Source: Sphingobacteriia bacterium 24-36-13
Lineage (GTDB): Bacteria > Bacteroidota > Bacteroidia > Chitinophagales > Chitinophagaceae
Assembly (NCBI GenBank): GCA_002281875.1
Contig: NCHN01000007.1
Coordinates: forward strand, 1-64,000
Reading direction: 5' to 3'
Length of the DNA: 64,000 nt
Positions within the stretch are counted from its first letter, which is position 1; each line of letters starts with the position of its first letter. The position numbers and the translations under genes were made by a program. Positions 46,538-56,300 of this stretch are shown piece after piece. Under the pieces are notes generated by a model. That model was not told the DNA's origin and searched no databases. It saw nothing but the letters and a program-made list of their open reading frames with translations.

Positions 46538-47488
46538 ATGATTGATCCGGTAAAAGCAGAAATGTTTAGAAACAGGCTAGGTAAAGTGTTTAAGCACAAG
46601 AGTAAATTAGCCCGTAGACAAAATATTTTATGCTACCGTATTTATGACCATGATTTGCCTGAATTTCCTTTCAGTATTGAGTTGTACGAAGATCAACTAT
46701 ATATTGCAGAATATTTAAGAAGGCATGGGATGGAAGACGAAGTGCATGATGCTTGGATGGAAGAATGCAAAGGAATCATTGCAGAAATAGTTGGAATACC
46801 TATTGAGCGCATGAACTTTAAACTGCGCAAAAGAATGAGTCATAAAGACGAGCAGTACGAAAAAATAAGCACGGAAAAAGAATACAGCACTGTTTTAGAA
46901 GATGGGTTAAAATTTTTAGTAAACCTTACCGACTATTTAGATACAGGCTTGTTTTTAGATCATCGTATTACTCGTAAAATGGTCAGGAATACTTGTGTTA
47001 ATAAAAGAGTATTAAATCTATTTTGTTATACTGGTTCTTTCTCTGTGTATGCTGCTGCCGGCGGGGCTTCTAGTGTTACATCAGTCGATTTGTCTAAAAC
47101 CTATTTGGCTTGGGCTGAAGATAATATGACCATCAATTTATTTAAGGATAAAAAAGCCTATCAGTTTATACATGCCGATGTAAAGCAATACCTTAAAACC
47201 TTGCAGCCGAACAGCTTTGATTTAGTTATAATGGATCCGCCCACGTTCAGCAATAGTAAACGAATGAAGGATATCTTAGATATCCAACGAGACCATGCAG
47301 AATTGATTAATGATGTATTGGCAGCATTAACTCTTGGTGGACAATTGTATTTCAGTACCAATTTTGTGCGATTTCAATTAGATGCAACTGCAATTCATTC
47401 AACCCAAATTAAAGACATTACCAAAGCGACTACCCCATTTGATTTTGAAGGAAAATTAAAGCGGTGGTGTTATTTGATTAATAAGTAG
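46538..47488 (+). CDS. class I rRNA methyltransferase, RlmK-like
   Basis: The roughly 316-residue protein matches the C-terminal half of RlmL/RlmKL: an N-terminal PUA/EEHEE-like part (RQNILCYRIYDHDLPEFPFSIELYED) and a Rossmann methyltransferase with NLFCYTGSFSVYAAAGG (motif I) and MDPPTFSNSKRM (motif IV). In E. coli the corresponding part makes m7G2069 in 23S rRNA. The start is set at ATG 46538 because upstream frame residues are not conserved-looking and begin with TTG. The stop lies 11 bases inside the convergent coaE gene. Confidence 0.8.
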   Translation: MIDPVKAEMFRNRLGKVFKHKSKLARRQNILCYRIYDHDLPEFPFSIELYEDQLYIAEYLRRHGMEDEVHDAWMEECKGIIAEIVGIPIERMNFKLRKRMSHKDEQYEKISTEKEYSTVLEDGLKFLVNLTDYLDTGLFLDHRITRKMVRNTCVNKRVLNLFCYTGSFSVYAAAGGASSVTSVDLSKTYLAWAEDNMTINLFKDKKAYQFIHADVKQYLKTLQPNSFDLVIMDPPTFSNSKRMKDILDIQRDHAELINDVLAALTLGGQLYFSTNFVRFQLDATAIHSTQIKDITKATTPFDFEGKLKRWCYLINK

Positions 47489-48059
47489 CCCATTCATTAT
47501 GTAATTCCAATACTTGTGGTATTAATAATGATTGCTCATCGTTAATAATTACTTTATCGCAAAGTTTCATTTTAATAGTTTGACTGATTTGATGGTTCAT
47601 TCTATTTAACACTTCTTCTCTGCTAATTTGATCTCTGTTCATTACACGCTGAAGACGTAAGGCATCGGGTGCATAAACACCTATGATAATATCCATGCCT
47701 TCAGCAGAACCCGATTCGAAAAACAATGCTGCTTCTTTTATAGTGTATGGTGCATTTTGCTGGGATGCCCATATTTTTCCTGCTTCAATGGTGGCCGGAT
47801 GTACTATTGAATTTAGTACTTGTAGTTGAAATGGGTCTTTGAATACTATATTGGCAATATAGGGTCGGTTTAATCCTTGTAGATTGTATGATTCGGCTCC
47901 AAATGCATCCATTATTTGGGCTTTCACTTCTGCATTTTCATGCATAATTTTTTTCGCCAATGCATCGGCATCCAATACTGGTATACCAAGTGTACTGAAT
48001 ATTTGAGCAACTATGGATTTGCCACTTCCTATTCCTCCGGTGAGTCCTATACTGCGCAT
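47478..48059 (-). CDS. coaE: dephospho-CoA kinase
   Basis: The 193-residue protein phosphorylates the 3'-hydroxyl of dephospho-CoA, the last step of coenzyme A synthesis. The P-loop GLTGGIGSGKS is at the N-terminus, followed by PVLDADALAKKIM and the DVIIGVYAP-type lid. The start is the ATG before RSIGLTGG; an ATG 81 bases upstream would put non-homologous residues ahead of the P-loop and would be separated from it by a hairpin. It is downstream of yajC on the minus strand, with a stem-loop immediately before its ATG. Its stop overlaps the end of the methyltransferase gene by 11 bases. Confidence 0.93.
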   Translation of the reverse strand: MRSIGLTGGIGSGKSIVAQIFSTLGIPVLDADALAKKIMHENAEVKAQIMDAFGAESYNLQGLNRPYIANIVFKDPFQLQVLNSIVHPATIEAGKIWASQQNAPYTIKEAALFFESGSAEGMDIIIGVYAPDALRLQRVMNRDQISREEVLNRMNHQISQTIKMKLCDKVIINDEQSLLIPQVLELHNEWATY

Positions 48060-48090
48060 AAAAAATCCTGCAAGTTTGAATCTTGCAGGA
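48060..48090 (-). terminator. hairpin with T-run ending at the coaE start codon
   Basis: On the minus strand, a 9-bp perfect stem (tcctgcaag / cttgcagga, 48082-48090 and 48066-48074) with a 7-base loop is followed by five T and then the coaE ATG. It may partially terminate the nusB-yajC transcript or block coaE translation. A second small stem (gctact/agtagc, 48115-48129) lies just upstream. Confidence 0.65.
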
Positions 48091-48141
48091 CATAAAATTA
48101 AGGTATAATTGGTAGCTACTGGAAGTAGCCCAATATTCAAT

Positions 48142-48480
48142 TTATTTTTTCTCTTCAGGAGCTGGCTTGTTTATTGCAGCTGTCCATTCCATGCTCAATG
48201 CAGATTTTTCAATCTTTAAATAACTTCCTGGAGTTACTTCTAACTGAAGCGTGCCGTCTTCATTTATTTTGTTTACCACACCGTGAATACCAGCAATGGT
48301 AACGATTTTGTCTCCCTTTGATAAATTATCGATGAACTTCTTTTGTTCTTTTGCTTTTTTTGCTTGAGGTCTAATCATGAATAACCAGAATACCAAAATA
48401 ATGGCACCCATCATAATCAATTGTACAGTACCACCCTGCTTAGGGTCGGCAGCTAAAATAGTCAACGCGTTCAATAACAT
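48142..48480 (-). CDS. yajC: preprotein translocase subunit YajC
   Basis: The 112-residue protein is the small membrane subunit associated with SecDF. One transmembrane helix (about residues 20-38, LIMMGAIILVFWLFMIRPQ) is followed by the conserved KKAKEQKKFIDNLSKGDKIVTIAGIHG soluble part. It lies between nusB (37 bases upstream) and coaE on the minus strand; the SecDF gene is found 5 kb away. A C-terminal Lys/Glu tail is typical. Confidence 0.92.
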   Translation of the reverse strand: MLLNALTILAADPKQGGTVQLIMMGAIILVFWLFMIRPQAKKAKEQKKFIDNLSKGDKIVTIAGIHGVVNKINEDGTLQLEVTPGSYLKIEKSALSMEWTAAINKPAPEEKK

Positions 48481-48517
48481 ATATTCTCTGTTTAAATGAT
48501 TTGCAAATTAAAAGGAA

Positions 48518-49438
48518 TTACTTGAAACTTACTTTCTGAATCTTTCCTTCAGCTACCAATTCTTTGTGAATATTATCTAAAATACCATTTACAAATTGTC
48601 CACTTTGAGCTGTACTATACTCTTTCGCTAAATCAATGTATTCATTAATAGTCACTTTGGTGGGAATAGTGTCAAAATACAATAATTCACATAAACCCAT
48701 GCGCATCAATACCATGTCTAACTGAGCAATTCTCTCTGCATCCCAATTTTTCAATTTTGGCTTAATTAATTCTGCACAGTATTCTTTTTTATCAATGGCT
48801 GTTTTTAATAATGTTTTAGCAAACTCCCATTTATCAGGGCTCATGATTTCATTAAACTGAACCGATTTGGGCTTTTGAATATAAGTTAATACCAATTGCT
48901 CCATCATTTCTGCATCATCGTCCCAATTATTAAAATGCTCTTCTATATGAGAAATAAAATTTTCATTAGGTAGCATTAACTCGCTGAATATCAATCTTAT
49001 AATTTCTCTCTCTTTGCCTTTGTCCCTGCTGTCTTCTGTTATATAAATTTGATAGGTAGGGCTTTCAGATAAAGCTTTATACACTTTACTAACCAGCTCT
49101 TTATCTACCAATTTTTCAGGATGGTCTTTCTCTAAACATTGCTGGTATCCCTTGTTTTCAAGTAGATTCCAAATAAAATCATTGCCTGCAATTTTGATAT
49201 TTACATTGAGGTCTGCTGTGCTTGGAAGGTTTTTTGAAGCCCTTTTTTGTGCACTGGTTTCAGCATAACGGGCTACTTCTGCTATAAAATAAATCAGGTA
49301 AACAAAAAGTTCCCTGCTTTTATCCATTTGTTTTTCTAAAGTTTGAACGGGATGCTGAAACGTATTAGTGGAATCCGCGGCTTCAATCATATATAGCAAC
49401 TGCATTACTTTTACGCGGATATTTCTTCTACTGATCAT
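48518..49438 (-). CDS. nusB: transcription antitermination factor NusB (long form)
   Basis: The 306-residue protein contains the NusB RNA-binding helical bundle mainly in its C-terminal half (LKTAIDKKEYCAELIKPKLKNWDAERIAQLDMVLMRMGLCELLYFD followed by IDLAKEYSTAQSGQFVNGILDNI). NusB binds boxA RNA with NusE to prevent premature termination of rRNA operons. E. coli NusB is about 140 residues; the longer N-terminal portion (about 165 residues) is the usual Bacteroidota form. It heads the nusB-yajC-coaE row on the minus strand and is divergent from groES. Confidence 0.87.
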   Translation of the reverse strand: MISRRNIRVKVMQLLYMIEAADSTNTFQHPVQTLEKQMDKSRELFVYLIYFIAEVARYAETSAQKRASKNLPSTADLNVNIKIAGNDFIWNLLENKGYQQCLEKDHPEKLVDKELVSKVYKALSESPTYQIYITEDSRDKGKEREIIRLIFSELMLPNENFISHIEEHFNNWDDDAEMMEQLVLTYIQKPKSVQFNEIMSPDKWEFAKTLLKTAIDKKEYCAELIKPKLKNWDAERIAQLDMVLMRMGLCELLYFDTIPTKVTINEYIDLAKEYSTAQSGQFVNGILDNIHKELVAEGKIQKVSFK

Positions 49439-49634
49439 TAAACAAGAACTTTTTTTGAGCAGCGCGAAGGTAGGGATTTATCGTTTATTTTGGTTTGATA
49501 ATTGTAGTTTCTGGTGAAATTTTGGCACTCTTGGTGGAAGGCCTCCGTTTGTTAGCATTAGAATTCTGTCAACAACAGCGTTTTCGCTCCCCATTTATTG
49601 CAAGTAACTGAAAAATTGGCTGAAATGACGCTCT

Positions 49635-49648
49635 GGCATAATTATCGC
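49635..49648 (+). promoter_or_regulatory. sigma-54-like promoter before groES
   Basis: The sequence has a GG-N10-GC layout (tggcat at 49634-49639, gc at 49647-49648), the -24/-12 spacing of RpoN promoters. Transcription would start about 12 bases after the GC, leaving a leader of roughly 30 bases before groES. No CIRCE inverted repeat is seen in the intergenic region, and a lone ttggcactc at 49526 has no partner half. Confidence 0.45.
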
Positions 49649-49692
49649 AATCACTCTGTAAATTTTAAACAACTAACCAAAATCAATAACGT

Positions 49693-49974
49693 ATGGCTAA
49701 GAAAATCAACGTTACTCCTCTGCACGACAGAGTTCTTGTAAAGCCTGCTGCTGCTGAAGAAAAAACAGCCGGTGGAATCATTATCCCTGATACTGCAAAA
49801 GAAAAGCCACAACGTGGTGTAATTGTTGCTGCCGGAAAAGGTAAAACAGATGAGCCAATGACCGTAAAAGTAGGTGACACTGTATTGTATGGCAAGTACG
49901 CTGGTACTGAAGTTCAAATTGAAGGACAAGACTTATTGATCATGAGAGAAAGTGATCTTTTGGCAATTCTTTAA
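49693..49974 (+). CDS. groES: co-chaperonin GroES
   Basis: The 93-residue protein is a complete GroES with conserved [25 protein letters not shown], the mobile loop region, and a C-terminal [23 protein letters not shown]. It caps the GroEL cylinder during ATP-driven folding. It is followed 34 bases later by groEL and preceded by a sigma-54-like promoter element. Confidence 0.97.
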   Translation: MAKKINVTPLHDRVLVKPAAAEEKTAGGIIIPDTAKEKPQRGVIVAAGKGKTDEPMTVKVGDTVLYGKYAGTEVQIEGQDLLIMRESDLLAIL

Positions 49975-50008
49975 TTATTATCATTTCTAAAATTGTAAAA
50001 CTACAAAT

Positions 50009-51643
50009 ATGGCTAAGCAAATTTTCTTTGATATTGAAGCTAGAAATAAAATGAAGAAAGGCGTTGACACCCTTGCCAACGCTGTTAAAGTAACCTTAGG
50101 ACCAAAGGGTCGTAATGTGGTTATTGAGAAAAAATTTGGTGCACCTTCTGTAACCAAAGATGGTGTTTCTGTTGCAAAAGAAATTGAATTAGAAGATGCA
50201 ATTGAAAACATGGGTGCTCAAATGGTGAAAGAAGTAGCTTCTAAAACTGCTGATATTGCGGGTGATGGAACTACAACTGCAACTGTATTGGCTCAGGCAA
50301 TCATCAGCGAAGGATTAAAGAACGTAGCTGCTGGTGCTAATCCAATGGATTTAAAGCGTGGTATTGATAAAGCGGTTGCTAAAGTGGTTGATAGCTTAAG
50401 AGCACAATCTCAAGCTGTTGGAAATGATTCTAAAAAAATTGAGCAAGTAGCTACTATTTCTGCAAACAGCGATAGCGAAATTGGCAAGTTGATTGCAACT
50501 GCAATGGCTAAAGTTGGAAAAGAAGGTGTTATCACCGTTGAAGAAGCTAAAGGAACTGATACTACTGTTGATGTTGTAGAAGGTATGCAATTCGATCGTG
50601 GTTATATCTCTCCTTATTTTGTAACCAATAGCGAAAAAATGGAAGCTGAAATGCAGAATCCATACATCTTGATCTACGATAAGAAGATCAGCGCTATGAA
50701 AGATATTTTACATATCCTAGAGAAAGTTGCTCAAACCGGACGCCCTTTGGTAATTATTGCTGAAGATTTAGAAGGAGAAGCATTGGCTACTTTAGTAGTG
50801 AATAAATTGCGTGGTACCATTAAAGTTGCTGCTGTTAAAGCACCAGGTTTTGGAGATCGCAGAAAAGAAATGCTTACAGATATTGCTATCCTAACTGCAG
50901 GTATTGTAATTAGTGAAGAGCAAGGGTTTAAATTAGAAAATGCTGACCTTACATATTTAGGACAAGCTGCTTCTATCACCATTGACAAGGATAATACTAT
51001 TGTTGTGGGTGGTAAAGGTAAAAAAGCAGATATCACTGCTAGAGTTAACCAAATTAAGGCTCAGGTAGAGAATACCACTTCAGATTACGATCGCGAAAAA
51101 TTACAAGAGCGTTTAGCTAAATTAAGCGGTGGTGTAGCGGTACTTTATGTAGGTGCTGCAACTGAAGTTGAAATGAAAGAAAAGAAAGACCGTGTAGACG
51201 ATGCTTTACACGCTACAAGAGCTGCTGTTGAAGAAGGTATTGTACCAGGTGGTGGTGTTGCCTACATTCGCGCAGTTGAAAGCTTAGAGAAGTTAAAAGG
51301 CGCTAATGAAGACGAATTGACTGGTATTCAGATTGTTAAAAGAGCAATTGAAGAGCCATTGCGTCAAATTGTAATCAATAGTGGAATTGAAGGTTCTATT
51401 GTGGTTCAGAAAATTAAAGAAGGCAAGGGTGACTTTGGATTCAACGCTCGTACAGAAGTTTACGAGAACTTGTTTAAAGCAGGTGTAATTGATCCAACCA
51501 AAGTAACTCGTGTTGCTTTAGAAAATGCTGCTTCAATTGCTGCTATGTTGTTAACAACGGAATGTGTAATTGCAGATAAGCCAAAACCTGAAGCTCCTCA
51601 TGCGCACGGTGGTGCTCCTGATATGGGCGGAATGGGTTATTAA
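50009..51643 (+). CDS. groEL: chaperonin GroEL
   Basis: The 544-residue chaperonin has the ATPase motifs [15 protein letters not shown] and [12 protein letters not shown], the apical domain, and the Gly/Met C-terminal tail ending [11 protein letters not shown]. Fourteen subunits form the double ring that refolds proteins with GroES in the cytoplasm. It is the second gene of the groESL operon and is followed by a terminator (51668-51698). Confidence 0.98.
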   Translation: MAKQIFFDIEARNKMKKGVDTLANAVKVTLGPKGRNVVIEKKFGAPSVTKDGVSVAKEIELEDAIENMGAQMVKEVASKTADIAGDGTTTATVLAQAIISEGLKNVAAGANPMDLKRGIDKAVAKVVDSLRAQSQAVGNDSKKIEQVATISANSDSEIGKLIATAMAKVGKEGVITVEEAKGTDTTVDVVEGMQFDRGYISPYFVTNSEKMEAEMQNPYILIYDKKISAMKDILHILEKVAQTGRPLVIIAEDLEGEALATLVVNKLRGTIKVAAVKAPGFGDRRKEMLTDIAILTAGIVISEEQGFKLENADLTYLGQAASITIDKDNTIVVGGKGKKADITARVNQIKAQVENTTSDYDREKLQERLAKLSGGVAVLYVGAATEVEMKEKKDRVDDALHATRAAVEEGIVPGGGVAYIRAVESLEKLKGANEDELTGIQIVKRAIEEPLRQIVINSGIEGSIVVQKIKEGKGDFGFNARTEVYENLFKAGVIDPTKVTRVALENAASIAAMLLTTECVIADKPKPEAPHAHGGAPDMGGMGY

Positions 51644-51667
51644 TACTATTTCAATCAATAGTTATAC

Positions 51668-51698
51668 AGCCTCACCTGATTTCAGGTGGGGCTTTTTT
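51668..51698 (+). terminator. terminator after groEL
   Basis: A 12-bp stem (agcctcacctga / tcaggtggggct, one G-T wobble) with a 2-base apex is followed by six T. It ends the groESL transcript ahead of the convergent YhhN gene. Confidence 0.85.
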
Positions 51699-51708
51699 AT
51701 AAAACTAT

Positions 51709-52407
51709 TTAAACAGTAGGTTTAGTCAATAAATAGTTTTTAAATCCCTTAGCCAAAAGGAACTGAGCAAATCCATAAGTAAGCATCACTATTACACCTA
51801 AGAAAACGTTTTTGTAAGCAAATATATTCAAAGACAAAACGGAATCAGATAACACAAATAATGCTGCTCCTGGTACAAAATAATTAATACCAAATTGTTT
51901 AGTTCCAGCATTACATGAAATCAATATGGAGCTAGAAAACATGGTTGCAATTACAATCATATATACTAGTACCGGCAAAAATAAATCTCCCAATTTGGGT
52001 GCTAAATGATTTAAAATGATGGCTCCCATAACGAGCACTACAATCCCTCCCATAATCGGTAAAAATGCATTACTGATTTTAAAGGGTTGTATATTTATAA
52101 ATAATATAATGTAACAAAAATGAGCCAATATAAAACAGAGCATGCCTCCTATAAAAAACAGGTTTCCAGTATACAATAAAAATATATCACCTCCCCAAGA
52201 TGCCAAGAAAGCCAATGCCACCAATCGGGTAGATAGTTTCAATTTTATTGTAGATGGCGCTAATGCTTCAGCTAAATACAAAAGCAATAATGGCATTAAA
52301 AGAATTTTTGTAATACATGCCATTTCTAGCTGTTCTGACCAAAGTAAAAAACAATGTACTAGTAATACCACCACATAAATTGGTGCAATCAATTTTCTTA
52401 GATTCAT
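51709..52407 (-). CDS. YhhN/TMEM86 family membrane protein (lysoplasmalogenase-like)
   Basis: The 232-residue protein has about eight predicted transmembrane helices with the family motif ASWGGDIFLLY and the later GALLFVLSDSVLSLN-type stretch containing the second conserved Asp. Human TMEM86B hydrolyses lysoplasmalogens; bacterial YhhN proteins are similar hydrolases or uncharacterised. No operon partner is apparent, and it converges with groESL. Confidence 0.8.
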   Translation of the reverse strand: MNLRKLIAPIYVVVLLVHCFLLWSEQLEMACITKILLMPLLLLYLAEALAPSTIKLKLSTRLVALAFLASWGGDIFLLYTGNLFFIGGMLCFILAHFCYIILFINIQPFKISNAFLPIMGGIVVLVMGAIILNHLAPKLGDLFLPVLVYMIVIATMFSSSILISCNAGTKQFGINYFVPGAALFVLSDSVLSLNIFAYKNVFLGVIVMLTYGFAQFLLAKGFKNYLLTKPTV

Positions 52408-52477
52408 AATGGAATAATTAATACAATGGGTTGGAGTAATCTACGATTTTTAGCTTAAACTGACCTAATTTCGCATC

Positions 52478-52825
52478 ATGCAAATGGACGACGAAGCATT
52501 TTTTGCCTTCTGGGAACTGAATAGTGAAAAAGAAAAAAGTAGCCGAAAAGCTTTTATGTTAGGCCTTTCTTCAGGTTTTGCCATTGGGGTTGTTGTGCTT
52601 GCCTTTATTTTATCTGGTTGGTATAAACGTGCCACTATGGAAGCCAACAGCAAAATGAGTGCATTTGTACTTTTCATGGCCATTTTAGGCATTTCTATAT
52701 TCTTTGCATTCATGTATCGTAGGTTTAAATGGGAAATGAACGACCAACGATTTCAAGAAATTTTAGCTAAAAAACAAAAATTAAATACCAATGATGCAGC
52801 CATAAATAAAGGTTCTGCGTCTTAA
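52478..52825 (+). CDS. small two-helix membrane protein of unknown function
   Basis: The 115-residue protein starts with a charged cytoplasmic segment (QMDDEAFFAFWELNSEKEKSSRKA), has two transmembrane helices (about residues 27-46 and 60-80) and a polar C-terminus. I do not recognise a family. It lies 14 bases before the FKBP lipoprotein gene and is probably cotranscribed with it. A TAATTTCG near 52462 is a weak match to the -7 box. Confidence 0.6.
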   Translation: MQMDDEAFFAFWELNSEKEKSSRKAFMLGLSSGFAIGVVVLAFILSGWYKRATMEANSKMSAFVLFMAILGISIFFAFMYRRFKWEMNDQRFQEILAKKQKLNTNDAAINKGSAS

Positions 52826-52839
52826 AAAGAAAACTGAGA

Positions 52840-53298
52840 ATGAAAAAATCACTGATTGCTTTGGGTTTATTGATCACTTTTGCTGTTTTATCATGCGGAA
52901 AAACCCAGGATACTGGCTGTACCCCTGTTGCGGTAGCTGCTGAAAAAGATGCCATGGTTAAATTTTGCACAGATAATAGCATTACTTATTCAGAACATCC
53001 AAGTGGTTTATTGTACCAAATTATCAATCCAGGTACCGGAGCTGCTTTAGACGCTACCTCTACTGTTTCTGCCATTTATACGGGTAAATTCCTTACTGGG
53101 GTTACATTTGAAGCCAATGCTACTCCTGCTACTTTTGGGCTTAATCAAGTAATAGAAGGTTGGAAAATTGGCATTCCTTTGGTTAAAAGAGGTGGTCGAA
53201 TCCGCTTAATTATTCCTTCTGCTTTGGCATATTCATGTGTTGGTAGAGGCTCTATTCCACCCAACACCCCTCTTTACTTTGATGTTACTGTGAATTAA
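52840..53298 (+). CDS. FKBP-type peptidyl-prolyl isomerase lipoprotein
   Basis: The 152-residue protein has a lipoprotein signal (MKKSLIALGLLITFAVLSC, lipid on Cys19) and one FKBP domain at the C-terminal half (SAIYTGKFLTGVTFEAN, VIEGWKIGIPLVKRGGRIRLIIPSALAYSC, IPPNTPLYFDVTV). The domain catalyses cis-trans isomerisation of prolyl bonds, here in the envelope. Extra Cys residues in the mature part could make disulfides. It precedes secDF by 67 bases, which contain an independent -7 box. Confidence 0.87.
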   Translation: MKKSLIALGLLITFAVLSCGKTQDTGCTPVAVAAEKDAMVKFCTDNSITYSEHPSGLLYQIINPGTGAALDATSTVSAIYTGKFLTGVTFEANATPATFGLNQVIEGWKIGIPLVKRGGRIRLIIPSALAYSCVGRGSIPPNTPLYFDVTVN

Positions 53299-53311
53299 TC
53301 GCTCATTCCCC

Positions 53312-53319
53312 TATCTTTG
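53312..53319 (+). promoter_or_regulatory. candidate -7 element for secDF
   Basis: TATCTTTG (TAnnTTTG) lies 46 bases before the secDF start. It is followed by a short stem (tcctga/tcagga, 53323-53328 with 53334-53339) in the presumed leader; there is no T-run after it, so this is not a terminator. Confidence 0.4.
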
Positions 53320-53365
53320 CCGTCCTGAAAAAATCAGGAATAAAACTTCGTAAACCGTTACTAAT

Positions 53366-56300
53366 ATGCAACTGAAAGGTTTAGTGCGTTTTTTTGCCAT
53401 AGCACTTACATTGATTTGTCTTTACCAGTTATCATTCACTTGGTTTGTAAACAGCCATGAATCTGCAATGGAAAAGAAAGCCACTGAGTGGTTAAAACGT
53501 TTCCCAACAGCAGAACAACAATATCCTGGCAATAAGGAATTGCAAGCTGCTTACACTGATTCTTTAGAAGACCTAAAGAAAACAAGATTACTCCGTTTGT
53601 TAGACAGTACCAAAGACACCAAATTGGCTTTTGGTTTAACTACTTATCGTAGTGCCAAAGAAAAAGAATTGATGTTGGGTCTAGACTTACAAGGTGGTAT
53701 GAGTGTTACCATGGAAGTGGGCTTAGATGGTTTAATTAAATCATTAAGTAACTACACTAAAGATGCTAATTTCAACAAAGCGTTGGATGCTGCTGTTGCA
53801 AGAAAAGCAAACAGTGGTGCAGATTTAATTACTTTATTCTTAGAAGAGTATAGTAAAGTAAGTCCTGATGGAAAATTGGCGCCATTCTTTACAACAAAAA
53901 GTGCTTCTGCTGTAAAAATTGAAGATTCAAATGCTAAAGTAGAAAACTATTTAAGAAAGCAAGCTGAAGCTGCATTCAATAATACTTTCAGAATCCTAAG
54001 AACCAGAATTGATCGTTTTGGTGTATCATCAAACAATATCAACCCTGATCCTGCAAAAGGCAGAATCAATATTGAATTGGCTGGTGTAAACGATAAAGAT
54101 CGTGTAAGAAATTACTTGCAGTCTACTGCCAATCTTCAATTCTTTGAAGTATATACTTGGGAAAACAAAGATGTTCAATCAGGTATTGTTGCTGCAGACA
54201 AAGCCGTTCAAGATTATTTGACTGGTGCAGATAAAGTTGCAACTATTGTTGATACAACTAAAGCCGCTGCTTCTGTTCAGCCTAAAGGAGATACTAGCAA
54301 AACAGCTACTATTTCTTCAATGGCTACAAAAACAACTGCAGCTAAGACTGATTCGGCTGCTATCAAAGCAACAGAGAATCCTATTCTTCGATTGATGCAG
54401 TTGACACAGCCTTATCAAGCTGAAAATGGTCGTCCGGTATACCCTGCTGCCTTAGGTTATATTCAATCGAAAGACACAGGTACTTTAAATGATTACTTAG
54501 CAATGGAATCTGTAAAAAGCAAGTTCCCTTCTAACTTGGTATTCATGTATGGTAAAGCTGAATTAGATGATCCTAAAGCAAAAGACATCCTTACTTTATA
54601 TGCAATCAAAACCTTAGATAATGGTCAAGCCGAATTAGAAGGTGACCGTATTGCAGGTGCATCACAAGATTATGATGAGCGTGGTAGAATTGCCATTAAA
54701 ATGAATATGGATAAAGTTGGTTCTAATATATGGGCAAAAATGACCACTAGAAATGTGGGCAAGCCTATTGCAATTGTATTAGACAATTTTGTTTACTCAG
54801 CTCCTAACGTGAATGACCCTATTACAACAGGTAATTCACAAATCAGTGGTAACTACACAATCAAAGAAGCACAAGATTTATCTGAGATTTTAGAGAGTGG
54901 TAAATTACCAGCTCCTGCTAAAATAGTTCAAAGTCAAACAGTAGGGCCAACTTTGGGTAGTGAATCTATTAAAGGTGGTGCCTTATCTTTTGGTATTTCA
55001 TTCCTAGTGATTTTTGCTTTAATGTTATTGTACTTTAACACTGGTGGATGGGTAGCTAACATTGCATTAATCTTAAACTTGTTATTCACTATTGGTGTAT
55101 TAAGTGCCTTAGGATTTACCTTGACTGCTCCCGGTATTGCTGGTCTAGTATTAACCATCGGTATGGCAGTAGATACCAACGTAATCATCTTCGAGCGTAT
55201 TAAAGAAGAATTGACCAAGGGTAAAAACTATTCTGCTGCTGTTAATGAAGGATATAAGCGTTCCTTGGCTCCTGTATTGGATGGTCATATTACTACGCTA
55301 TTAACCGCTATAATCCTTGCGTACTTTGGTTTAGGCCCTGTATTAGGATTTGCTACCACTCAAATTATTGGTATCTTATTATCATTATTCTGTGGAATTT
55401 TAGTATCTCGTTTAATATCTGATTGGTACACCAACAAGAACAGACACTTCGAATATTTTACAGGTATTTCTAGAAAAATATTTAATCATGCCAACTTCAA
55501 GTTTATTGAATACAGAAAGTATGCTTACATGCTGTCTGCAGTAATCTTTGTTATGGGTATTGCTTCTTTCTTCCATGGTTTTGATGAAGGAGTTGAATTT
55601 GCTGGAGGTAGAAGCTATACAGTGAAATTTGACAAAGCAGTTGATCCTGAAATGATTCGCCAAGATTTAAAAACGGTGTTTGGTGAAGCACCAATTATTA
55701 AAACAGTTGATGTTAAGAATCAAGTAAATATTACTACTTCTTACAAAATAAAAGAAACTGGAAATAATATTGATGCTGAAGTAGAACGTAAGTTATACGA
55801 GGGATTAACTAAGTATTTACCTGAAGGAACTAGTTTTGATACATTTGAAAATTCTTATAAGCAAGGATCTCAAACCGTATTACCTACTATATCCGATGAT
55901 TTAAAAGCAGGTGCAACAAAAGCTACCTTGTTTGCAGTAATTGTAATTTGTTTGTACATTTTTATTCGTTTCCGTGATTGGAGATATTCTTTGGGATCTA
56001 TTGTTGCATTAATGCACGACGTATTCGTAACATTAATTGTATTTAGTTTCTTAAAAGATTTTGTTCCATTCCCATTAGAAATTGATCAACACTTTATTGC
56101 TGCAATTCTTACGGTGATTGGTTTCTCTATGAACGATACAGTAATTGTGTACGATCGTATTAGAGAAGATAGTGCAATGATGAAGGGAACGCCAAACGCA
56201 ACCATCATCAACAGAGCTATTAATGAAACTCTAAGCAGAACCATTATGACTTCTGTTACGGTATTCTTAACCATTTTAATCTTATTCATTTTTGGTGGAG

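Noticed and set aside
49521..49560. CIRCE element upstream of groES
   Set aside because: Only one half resembling ttagcactc (ttggcactc) is present; no gagtgctaa partner lies at the required 9-base distance.
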